Shown piece by piece: positions 35,530 to 43,461 of a stretch of DNA of 64,000 nucleotides. Each line of letters begins with the position of its first letter. Within the stretch, counting starts at the first letter, position 1. Made by a program: the position numbers and the translations under genes. Where the stretch lies: NCBI RefSeq assembly GCF_021117345.1, contig NZ_CP088261.1, forward strand, positions 1,302,001 through 1,366,000, given 5' to 3'. A model generated the notes under the pieces. It was not told the DNA's origin, ran no database searches, and saw only the letters and a list, made by a program, of their open reading frames with translations. This stretch comes from Microbacterium sp. cx-55 (GTDB taxonomy: Bacteria > Actinomycetota > Actinomycetes > Actinomycetales > Microbacteriaceae).

Positions 35530-36221
35530 TGGCGGCTGTTTCCGCCCGCGGCCGTCACGAGGCTGCGGGGCTGCTGAGCATCGGTCAGGTGCTCGCCCGC
35601 CTCACTCCCGACTTCCCGGCGCTCACCTCGAGCAAGCTCCGCTTCCTCGAGGTCCAGGGGATCGTCACGCCGCGTCGCACCGAGTCGGGGTACCGCAAGT
35701 TCACGCCGGCCGACCTCGAGCGTCTGCGCCTGGCGCTCACCCTGCAGCGCGACCATTACCTGCCGCTGAGCGTCATCCGTGACTATCTCGACGACGTGGA
35801 CGCCGGCCGCAACCCCGCCCCGCCCGCCGAGACGGTCCCGCGCTCGATCGTTCCGGCCGCGCGCCGCTACCGCCGTGATGAGCTTCTCCACACGGCCGGT
35901 GCCGGGGCGCAGCTGCTGAACGATGCGCTCAGCACGGGGCTGATCGTCGGCGGCGAAACGTATGACGAACAGGCGCTCGGGATGCTGCGCGCCCTCGTCG
36001 CGCTCGACCGCCACGGCATCGAACCGCGGCATCTCCGCCAGCTCAAGCAGAGCGCGGAGCGCGACGTCGCGCTCGTCGAGTCCGCTCTGGCCCCTCTTCG
36101 CCGTCGCGTCGACGCGAATTCGCGGGGGAGGGCGGCCGACCTGGCCCCCGAGCTCGCGCGTCGGATCAGCGACGTCCGCGAGGCGCTCATCCGCGCGGCG
36201 CTCGACCGACTCGACACCTGA
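35526..36221 (+). CDS. ftsR: MerR-family regulator, FtsR type
   Basis: This protein of about 231 residues has a MerR helix-turn-helix at the amino terminus (LLSIGQVLARL, SSKLRFLEVQGIVTPRRTESGYRKFT). Its place right after garA matches FtsR of corynebacteria and mycobacteria, an activator of ftsZ and related division genes. The start may be GTG 35526 or ATG 35529; both overlap the garA stop. The role is inferred from family and order. Confidence 0.87.
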   Translation: MMAAVSARGRHEAAGLLSIGQVLARLTPDFPALTSSKLRFLEVQGIVTPRRTESGYRKFTPADLERLRLALTLQRDHYLPLSVIRDYLDDVDAGRNPAPPAETVPRSIVPAARRYRRDELLHTAGAGAQLLNDALSTGLIVGGETYDEQALGMLRALVALDRHGIEPRHLRQLKQSAERDVALVESALAPLRRRVDANSRGRAADLAPELARRISDVREALIRAALDRLDT

Positions 36222-36319
36222 TCACCCGACACGCCGAAGGCCGACGACGGATGTCGTTGCTCGCGGCCCCTCGCTCATCTAGCGTGGGAAACACACAGCT
36301 TCGGAAGGGAGGCACCCGC

Positions 36320-36865
36320 ATGACCGCAGGTGACCTGCTCGGCGACATCCCGCTCGCCGCGGACCTCCTCTTCACGGACGGTCTTCCCCAGATGGACGAC
36401 GAAGTCGGCTATCGCGGCGCGGTCGCCGCCCGCGCGGCCGGCATCACCTACCGTCAGCTGGACTACTGGGCTCGTACGGAGCTCGTCGAACCCACGGTTC
36501 GCGGTGCAAGCGGTTCCGGTTCGCAGCGCCTGTACGGTTTCCGCGACATCCTCGTGCTGAAGCTCGTGAAGCGACTGCTCGACACCGGGATCTCGCTCCA
36601 GCAGATCCGCACGGCCGTCGAACAGCTCCGGGTTGCCGGCATCCGCGACCTTTCCGGCACGACGCTCATGAGCGATGGTGCCTCCGTCTACCTCTGCACC
36701 TCGAACGACGAGGTCATCGACCTGGTGAGCCGTGGCCAGGGCGTGTTCGGGATCGCGGTCGGCAAGGTTCTCCGTGAGGTCGAGTCGACGCTCGTCGACT
36801 TCGACGCCCAGTCGCCGGACCCGTCCGACGAGCTCGCCGCTCGCCGCGTCCGCCGCACCGCCTGA
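36320..36865 (+). CDS. MerR-family regulator, second copy
   Basis: This 181-residue regulator has its helix-turn-helix at about residues 32-80 (AAGITYRQLDYWARTELVEPTVRGA, QRLYGFRDILVLKLVKRLLD) and an effector part ending in an Arg-rich tail. ATG 36320 follows an AAGGGAGG site. A MerR gene at this place after garA-ftsR is usual in actinobacteria, but the small bifunctional-nuclease gene often found between them is missing here. Confidence 0.9.
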   Translation: MTAGDLLGDIPLAADLLFTDGLPQMDDEVGYRGAVAARAAGITYRQLDYWARTELVEPTVRGASGSGSQRLYGFRDILVLKLVKRLLDTGISLQQIRTAVEQLRVAGIRDLSGTTLMSDGASVYLCTSNDEVIDLVSRGQGVFGIAVGKVLREVESTLVDFDAQSPDPSDELAARRVRRTA

Positions 36866-36931
36866 CCCCGGCCGGTCTGACCCGCGCCGCTCGACGCCCT
36901 AGCGGCATCTGCGCGCGCGCACTCCAGCACC

Positions 36932-37000
36932 GCGAGACGGGATCTTCGCGCCGAAACCGTGGGGTAACCCCTACGTCTCGGCGCGAAGATCCCGTCTCGC
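36932..37000. repeat. Nested palindrome between convergent genes
   Basis: Two perfect 23-base arms (36932-36954 and 36978-37000) surround a 23-base loop that itself contains the perfect inverted repeat GGGGTAACCCC (36961-36971). It lies between the convergent second MerR gene and the parA-like gene, so it may end both transcripts, but it is longer than a normal terminator and lacks T runs. Confidence 0.85.
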
Positions 37001-37026
37001 GGATGGAATCGGCGCGGTTGGCCGGG

Positions 37027-37839
37027 TCAGGCGGTGGGGGATTCCTCGGGCGACGTGATGCGTCCGGTGCGGATCACCCGGTCGAGCAGCGCGTCGAAGT
37101 CAGCGGCGAGCTCCTGAGCGGAGTCTCCCGGCCAGATGTGCAGTGGCTTCGCCGCGCCCTGCGCCTGCTGCAGCGACGTGCGCTCCGGCAGCTGCGGGGA
37201 GAGCACGAGCGGACCGAACATGTCGCGCAGTTCCTTGATGCGGAACTGGTGCTCGATCGACTGCGGTCGAACGCGGTTGACCACGATGCCGAGCGGCTGG
37301 AGGCGCGGCGAGAGACCCCGGCGGATCTCCTCGATCGCGCGAAGCGCGCGGTCCGCGGCGGCGACGGAGAAGAGCCCCGGCTCCGTGATGACGATCACGC
37401 GGTCGCTCGCGGCCCACGCGGTACGCGTGAGGGCGTTCAACGAGGGTGCGCAGTCGATCAGCACGAGGTCGTAGTCGGCCTCGACCGTCGCGAGGGCCTC
37501 TTCGAGCTTCCAGACATCGCGGACGCTCGGATGCGGACCGTCGAAGTTGATGGCAGAAGGGCTGCCGATCAGCACGTCGATCGTGCCGGCGTGCACCTTC
37601 GTCCAGCCGCTGGAGGTGATGGCCTGTCGGACCACCTTCTCCTTCGGATTCGCGAGGACATCCGCGACGTTCAGGCGACCGGCGACCTGGATGTCCATAC
37701 CGGTCGACACATCGGATTGCGGGTCGAGATCGACGACGAGCGTACGAACACCCCGGGCGAACGCGGCGGACGCGAGACCCAGTGTGACGGTCGTCTTGCC
37801 GACCCCTCCCTTGAGCGAGCTGACGGAAAGGACATGCAC
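37027..37839 (-). CDS. ParA-family ATPase without ParB partner
   Basis: This 270-residue protein has the deviant Walker A LKGGVGKTT at residues 9-17, a VVDLDPQSDVS switch and VLIDCAPSLN Walker B, like true ParA ATPases. No parB follows, so it is an orphan that may position something other than the chromosome. It is divergent from pyc with a 103-base gap, and a second ATPase of the family lies on the far side of pyc. Confidence 0.9.
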   Translation of the reverse strand: MHVLSVSSLKGGVGKTTVTLGLASAAFARGVRTLVVDLDPQSDVSTGMDIQVAGRLNVADVLANPKEKVVRQAITSSGWTKVHAGTIDVLIGSPSAINFDGPHPSVRDVWKLEEALATVEADYDLVLIDCAPSLNALTRTAWAASDRVIVITEPGLFSVAAADRALRAIEEIRRGLSPRLQPLGIVVNRVRPQSIEHQFRIKELRDMFGPLVLSPQLPERTSLQQAQGAAKPLHIWPGDSAQELAADFDALLDRVIRTGRITSPEESPTA

Positions 37840-37942
37840 GATCCCTAACGTTACCGTCCCCTAGGCTGTGAACACACTCGGCCCTGTGCCCTTGCGGCGC
37901 CGATGCCGGTGTGCCACCGCCACAAGACGGATGCGAGGCCCC

Positions 37943-40900
37943 ATGTTCCGGAAGATCCTGGTCGCCAATCGGGGCGAAATCGCGATTCGCGCGTTTCGCG
38001 CCGCCTACGAGGTCGGTGCACGAACGGTCGCGGTGTATCCCTACGAGGATCGCTTCTCGCTGCACCGTCTCAAGGCGGATGAGGCGTACCAGATCGGCGA
38101 GAAGGGCCATCCGGTGCGGGCGTACCTCGACGTCGACGAGATCATTCGCGTCGCCAAAGACAGCGGCGCCGACGCGATCTATCCGGGCTACGGATTCTTG
38201 TCGGAGAACCCCGACCTCGCCGAACGGGCCGCCGCGAACGGTATCGCGTTCATCGGGCCGCCGGCCTCCGTGCTCGAGATGGCCGGCAACAAGGTGACGG
38301 CGAAGGAGCACGCGATCGCTGCGGGCGTTCCGGTGCTCCGCTCGACCCCCGCCTCCGACGACATCGAGGAGCTTCTCACGCAGGCTGAGGGGATCGGGTT
38401 CCCGATCTTCGCGAAAGCCGTCGCGGGCGGCGGCGGTCGCGGGATGCGGCGCGTCGAGACGGCCGAGGAACTCGCACCGGCGCTGGCGGAGGCGATGCGC
38501 GAGGCGGAGAGCGCGTTCGGCGACGCGCGGATGTTCCTCGAGCAAGCCGTGCAGCGTCCGCGCCACATCGAGGTGCAGATCCTCGCCGACACCCAGGGCA
38601 CGACCGTGCACCTGTTCGAGCGGGACTGTTCGGTGCAGCGCCGCCACCAGAAGGTGATCGAGATCGCCCCCGCGCCGAACCTCGACGAGGACGTGCGCCA
38701 GGCGCTCCACCGGCACGCGGTCGCGTTCGCCGAATCCATCGGGTACCAGAACGCCGGCACGGTGGAGTTCCTGCTCGAGACGGCGGGCCCGCGCACCGGC
38801 GAGGCCGTCTTCATCGAGATGAATCCCCGCATCCAGGTCGAACACACCGTGACGGAAGAGGTCACCGACGTCGACCTCGTGCAGTCGCAGATGCGGATCG
38901 CCGCGGGGCAGAGTCTCGAAGAGCTCGGACTCCTCCAATCGCAGCTTCGGCTGCGCGGTGCCGCTCTCCAGTGCCGCATCACGACCGAGGACCCCACGCA
39001 GGGATTCCGGCCCGACACCGGCAAGATCACGACGTACCGTTCGCCGGGTGGCGCGGGTGTCCGCCTGGACGGCGGCACGACGGCGGCCGGATCGCAGATC
39101 AGTCCGCACTTCGACTCCATGCTCGCCAAACTCACTTGCCGTGGCCGCGACTTCGAAGCCGCCGTCGCCCGCGCTCGGCGTGCGCTGGCGGAGTTCCGCA
39201 TCCGCGGCGTCTCCACGAACATCCCCTTCCTGCAGGCCGTCCTCGATGACCCGGCGTTCGTGGCGGGAGACGTCAGCACGGCATTCATCGATGAGCGCCC
39301 GCAGCTGCTGCGGGGCCGCGAGTCGAAGGATCGCGGCTCGAAGATCTTGAACTGGCTCGTCGATGTCACCGTCAACAAGCCGAACGGGGAGAACCCGCTG
39401 TCGGTCGATCCCCGCTCGAAGCTCCCGGCGATCGATCTCGGTGCGGCTCCGGCGGCCGGTTCGCGTCAGCGGCTGCAGGAGCTTGGACCGGCCGGATTCG
39501 CGGCAGACCTCCGCGCGGCCTCGGCCCTCGCCGTCACCGACACGACCTTTCGCGACGCCCACCAGTCGCTGCTCGCAACGCGCGTGCGTACCAAGGACCT
39601 GCTGGCGGTCGCGCCGTACGTCGCGCGCCTCACGCCCCAGCTCCTGTCCGTCGAGGCGTGGGGCGGCGCGACCTACGACGTCGCGCTCCGATTCCTCGGG
39701 GAGGACCCCTGGGAGCGGCTCGACTCGCTGCGCGGTGCGCTGCCCAACGTCGCGATCCAGATGCTGCTGCGTGGTCGCAACACGGTCGGCTACACCCCGT
39801 ACCCGACGGCCGTCACCGATGCCTTCGTCCGCGAGGCGGCCGCATCCGGGGTCGACGTCTTCCGCATCTTCGACGCGCTGAACGACGTGTCGCAGATGCG
39901 GCCCGCGATCGACGCCGTCCTCGAGACCGGAACAGCGGTCGCCGAAGCGGCGCTCTGCTACACGGGCGACCTCCTCGACCCGGCCGAGTCGCTGTACACG
40001 CTCGACTACTACCTGCGGCTTGCCGAGCAGATGGTCGAGGCCGGCGCGCACGTGCTCGCCATCAAGGACATGGCGGGACTCCTGCGGCCCGCGGCCGGTG
40101 CGCGGCTGGTCAGCGCGCTGCGTGAACGGTTCGATCAGCCGGTGCACGTCCACACCCACGACACCGCCGGCGGACAACTCGCGACGCTGCTCGCGGTCAG
40201 TGCGGCGGGGGCGGATGCGGTCGACGCCGCCGCCGCGCCCATGTCGGGAACCACCAGCCAGCCCTCGCTCTCCGCCCTCGTGGCCGCTCTCGCGCACACC
40301 GAGCGCGACACCGGGATCCCGCTTTCGGCCGTCGCCGATCTGGAGCCGTACTGGGAGGCCGTGCGTCACCAGTACCGACCCTTCGAGTCCGGTCTTCCGG
40401 GCCCGACCGGCCGGGTCTACCACCACGAGATCCCGGGCGGCCAGCTCTCGAATCTGCGCCAGCAGGCCATCGCGCTCGGGCTCGCCGAGGACTTCGAGCT
40501 GATCGAAGACCTGTACGCGGCCGCCGACAAGATCCTCGGACGGGTGCCGAAGGTTACTCCGTCATCGAAGGTCGTCGGCGACCTCGCCCTGCACCTGGCG
40601 GCGGTGCGCGCCGACCCGGCGGACTTCGAGCAGAACCCGCAGAACTACGACATTCCCGAGTCGGTCGTCGGCTTCATGGCCGGCGAGCTCGGCGACCTGC
40701 CGGGCGGATGGCCCGAGCCCTTCCGCAGCAAGGTGCTGGCGGGGCGCACCGTGCGACCGCCGGTCGCCGACCTCTCCGACGACGACGCGGCGGCGCTCGA
40801 CGCCGACGCGGCGACCCGACGGAACGCCCTGAACCGGCTGCTGTTCCCCGGTCCGACCCGCACCTTCCACGAGGCGCGCGAGACCTACGGCGACCTCTCT

Positions 40901-41350
40901 GTGCTCGACACCGACGACTACCTCTACGGACTCACCCCGGGCGTCGAGCACGTCGTCGAGATTGAGCGCGGGGTGCAGCTCTGGTTCGGGCTCGAAGCCA
41001 TCGGCGCGGCCGACGACAAGGGGATGCGGACCGTCATGACGACGCTCAACGGACAGCTCCGTCCGGTGTTCGTCCGCGACCGCAGCGTGGAGGTCGAAGC
41101 ACGCCAGGCGGAGAAGGCCGACACCGCGCGGCCGGGCCAGATCGCCGCGCCGTTCTCCGGCGTCGTGACGCTCAAGGTGTCGGTGGGCGACAAGGTGCGT
41201 GCGGGCGGCGCCCTCGCGTCGATCGAGGCGATGAAGATGGAGGCCGCGATCACGAGTCCGGTCGAGGGGGTCGTCGAACGGCTCGCGATCGGCGCGACGG
41301 CGCAGGTGGAAGCCGGCGACCTTTTGGTCGTCGTCCGGCCCGCGCATTAG
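37943..41350 (+). CDS. pyc: Pyruvate carboxylase
   Basis: This enzyme of about 1135 residues is the single-chain biotin type that makes oxaloacetate from pyruvate and bicarbonate. The biotin carboxylase domain is first (MFRKILVANRGEIAIRAF; the ATP loop AVAGGGGRGMRRV), then the carboxyltransferase domain (VTDTTFRDAHQSLLATRVRT). The biotinyl domain with IEAMKMEA is at the end, where Lys carries biotin. ATG 37943 is the family start; TAGGCT at 37863-37868 implies a leader of about 70 bases. It feeds the TCA cycle that the nearby GarA regulates. Confidence 0.97.
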   Translation: MFRKILVANRGEIAIRAFRAAYEVGARTVAVYPYEDRFSLHRLKADEAYQIGEKGHPVRAYLDVDEIIRVAKDSGADAIYPGYGFLSENPDLAERAAANGIAFIGPPASVLEMAGNKVTAKEHAIAAGVPVLRSTPASDDIEELLTQAEGIGFPIFAKAVAGGGGRGMRRVETAEELAPALAEAMREAESAFGDARMFLEQAVQRPRHIEVQILADTQGTTVHLFERDCSVQRRHQKVIEIAPAPNLDEDVRQALHRHAVAFAESIGYQNAGTVEFLLETAGPRTGEAVFIEMNPRIQVEHTVTEEVTDVDLVQSQMRIAAGQSLEELGLLQSQLRLRGAALQCRITTEDPTQGFRPDTGKITTYRSPGGAGVRLDGGTTAAGSQISPHFDSMLAKLTCRGRDFEAAVARARRALAEFRIRGVSTNIPFLQAVLDDPAFVAGDVSTAFIDERPQLLRGRESKDRGSKILNWLVDVTVNKPNGENPLSVDPRSKLPAIDLGAAPAAGSRQRLQELGPAGFAADLRAASALAVTDTTFRDAHQSLLATRVRTKDLLAVAPYVARLTPQLLSVEAWGGATYDVALRFLGEDPWERLDSLRGALPNVAIQMLLRGRNTVGYTPYPTAVTDAFVREAAASGVDVFRIFDALNDVSQMRPAIDAVLETGTAVAEAALCYTGDLLDPAESLYTLDYYLRLAEQMVEAGAHVLAIKDMAGLLRPAAGARLVSALRERFDQPVHVHTHDTAGGQLATLLAVSAAGADAVDAAAAPMSGTTSQPSLSALVAALAHTERDTGIPLSAVADLEPYWEAVRHQYRPFESGLPGPTGRVYHHEIPGGQLSNLRQQAIALGLAEDFELIEDLYAAADKILGRVPKVTPSSKVVGDLALHLAAVRADPADFEQNPQNYDIPESVVGFMAGELGDLPGGWPEPFRSKVLAGRTVRPPVADLSDDDAAALDADAATRRNALNRLLFPGPTRTFHEARETYGDLSVLDTDDYLYGLTPGVEHVVEIERGVQLWFGLEAIGAADDKGMRTVMTTLNGQLRPVFVRDRSVEVEARQAEKADTARPGQIAAPFSGVVTLKVSVGDKVRAGGALASIEAMKMEAAITSPVEGVVERLAIGATAQVEAGDLLVVVRPAH

Positions 41351-41397
41351 CCTGGACCGGGCGCCGGCGAACCGGTGACCCGTAGGGAGTTCCAGAA

Positions 41398-42924
41398 ATG
41401 CCTGATCGCGACGATCAGAACCGGGTCGACGGCGAGTCCGACGACATCATCGACGAACCCGTCAGCGTCGATACCACCGGCTTCGACATCCTCGGCACGC
41501 CGACCGCACAGGTCGCCGTTGCCCTTCCCGCACACGATGAGGACGACCTCGTCGATGACGACGTGCTGGCCGACGACATCGCGCTCGATGCTGCGGCATC
41601 CGCGCCGTCCGCTCGCCCCGACGTCCTCGTCGACGACGTGCACATCGTGCACGAGGACGACATCGAACAGCACGACGACGCCGCGCCGCACGTTGACGCT
41701 GTCGCACCGGTCGAGAGCGAGACCCGGGTCGAGCACGCGCACGAGGTCGACGAGGAGATCGCCGAGCCGGTCGATGCGCCCGAGCTGCCGATCGTCGACG
41801 ACGTCGCACCGGTTTCGGAGCCGGTGCTGTTCCGCCGCCCCGATCTGCCCCCGGCAGAGCCTGCTGCCTCCGCCCGTCCGGCCGAGCCCGCCCCGGCCCG
41901 CGCGGCGGAACCGCTCGTGCCTGCGCCGGTCACCCTCGCCGCCCGCCGCGTGGAAGAACGCGACGCCACGCGGGAGACCCCCGATCTGCTCACGGCCGAC
42001 CGTCTGCTGCAGCGCGACCGCCTGCCGCGCCGCGAACCCGAGGGTTCGTGGCCGCACTTCGTCTACGCGCTGAGCGGCGGCCGCATCCGGCTTGCCGACA
42101 GCAAGCGCGCGCGGGATCGCCGTGCCCTCGACGCCCGAATCGCCGCACCGCTCGATGGTGGCGCTCGGTTCGTGGCTGTGCTCTCCCGGAAGGGCGGCGT
42201 CGGCAAGACGACCGTCACGGCACTTCTCGGGATGGCCCTGGCCGACGCGCGGGAAGACCGGGTGATCGCCCTCGACGCGAACCCCGACCGCGGCACGCTC
42301 GCCGAGCGCGTGGGGCAGCCCAGCGGCAAGACCGTCCGCGACCTGACCGGGTCGCGCACGCGCGTGCACGGCTTCAACGAGATCTCCTCGATCGTCGTTC
42401 GCGACGAGACGCGCCTCGACGTCCTGGCGTCGGATGCGGACCCCCACATCTCCGAAGCGTTCGACGACTCCGACTACCGCGACGTCGCGGCCCTCGCGGC
42501 GCACTACTACTCCATCGTGCTCACCGACACGGGCACCGGCATCGTGCACTCCGTGATGAACGCGACGCTCGAAGCCTCCGATGCGCTGGTGATCGTCGCG
42601 GGTCTCAGCGTCGATGAGGCGCGCCTGGCGTCCGAGACTCTCACCTGGCTCGAGACGAACGGGTATCCCGAGCTCGCGCGTGCCGCGGTCGTCGTGTTGA
42701 ACACGTCGCGTCCGGGCACGCCGCTCGTGCGTCAGGACGAACTGGAAGAGCACTTCCGTAGTCGCGTCCGCGCCGTCGTGCGGTTGCCCTACGACGCGCG
42801 CATCGCGACGGGCAGCGCGATCACGTTCCGTGATCTGCAGCCGGCGACCCGTCAGGCGGCGCGTGAACTCGCCGCTGTGGTCGTGGCGGGCATCGGTTCG
42901 GCGCCCGCGGTGGGCGCCGCGTGA
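41398..42924 (+). CDS. MinD/ParA-like ATPase with long acidic amino-terminal region
   Basis: This 508-residue protein has about 175 disordered acidic residues (Asp/Glu-rich, then Pro/Ala-rich) and a basic linker, then a MinD-type ATPase with the deviant Walker A SRKGGVGKTT at about residues 263-272 and a DANPDRGTL switch. The layout resembles EspI-type ATPases of ESX systems, but no ESX genes are here. It follows pyc by 47 bases and overlaps def by four (42921-42924), so all three may share a message. Function is not known. Confidence 0.85.
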   Translation: MPDRDDQNRVDGESDDIIDEPVSVDTTGFDILGTPTAQVAVALPAHDEDDLVDDDVLADDIALDAAASAPSARPDVLVDDVHIVHEDDIEQHDDAAPHVDAVAPVESETRVEHAHEVDEEIAEPVDAPELPIVDDVAPVSEPVLFRRPDLPPAEPAASARPAEPAPARAAEPLVPAPVTLAARRVEERDATRETPDLLTADRLLQRDRLPRREPEGSWPHFVYALSGGRIRLADSKRARDRRALDARIAAPLDGGARFVAVLSRKGGVGKTTVTALLGMALADAREDRVIALDANPDRGTLAERVGQPSGKTVRDLTGSRTRVHGFNEISSIVVRDETRLDVLASDADPHISEAFDDSDYRDVAALAAHYYSIVLTDTGTGIVHSVMNATLEASDALVIVAGLSVDEARLASETLTWLETNGYPELARAAVVVLNTSRPGTPLVRQDELEEHFRSRVRAVVRLPYDARIATGSAITFRDLQPATRQAARELAAVVVAGIGSAPAVGAA

Positions 42925-43412
42925 GCGTTCGACCCATCCGCCTGTTCGGCGACCCCGTGCTGAAGTCACCGAGTGCGCCGATCGACGCCGTCGACGACGG
43001 CATCCGGGCACTCGTCCGAGATCTCGTCGACACGGTCGAGCTGCCGGGACGCGCCGGTGTCGCGGCGCCGCAGATCGGTGTGGGCCTGCGCGCGTTCAGC
43101 TACAACATCGACGGTGACATCGGCTACATCCTGAACCCCGTGCTCGTGGAGGTGTCGGGGGAGCCCGAGCTGACCGGTGAGGGGTGTCTTTCGGTGCCCG
43201 GTCTCTGGCACGACGTGATGCGGTACCCGCACGCGAAGGCCATCGGCACGGATCTCGACGGGAATGAAGTGGTCCTGGAGGGTGACGGGCTTCTGGCCCA
43301 GGCGCTCCAGCACGAGACCGATCACCTGGACGGAAAGCTGTACCTCGACCGGCTCGACCGAGAGCGACGCCGGGTCGCGCTCCGCGAAGTGCGCGAGAGC
43401 GACTGGTTCTGA
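42921..43412 (+). CDS. def: Peptide deformylase
   Basis: This 163-residue metalloenzyme removes the formyl group from new proteins. All three motifs are present: GVAAPQ (residues 46-51), EGCLSVP (87-93, metal Cys) and HETDH (131-135, metal His residues and catalytic Glu). The length is slightly short for the family. It starts with GTG 42921, coupled to the ATPase gene. A terminator hairpin follows. Confidence 0.95.
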   Translation: MSVRPIRLFGDPVLKSPSAPIDAVDDGIRALVRDLVDTVELPGRAGVAAPQIGVGLRAFSYNIDGDIGYILNPVLVEVSGEPELTGEGCLSVPGLWHDVMRYPHAKAIGTDLDGNEVVLEGDGLLAQALQHETDHLDGKLYLDRLDRERRRVALREVRESDWF

Positions 43413-43423
43413 GCGCGAGAAGA

Positions 43424-43451
43424 CCCGCATCCGGAAGACGGATGCGGGCCT
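43424..43451 (+). terminator. Terminator after def
   Basis: CCCGCATCCG (43424-43433) and CGGATGCGGG (43439-43448) form a perfect 10-base stem with loop GAAGA, followed by CCTTTA. It lies between def and the convergent acyl-CoA ligase and may serve both. Confidence 0.75.
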
Positions 43452-43461
43452 TTACTCCGGG

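Noticed and set aside
37100..40426. A minus-strand open frame of about 1100 codons across parA and pyc
   Set aside because: It lies opposite pyc, whose motifs and length are unmistakable. High GC suppresses stop codons in antisense frames, and the translation is Arg/Gly-rich with no domain.
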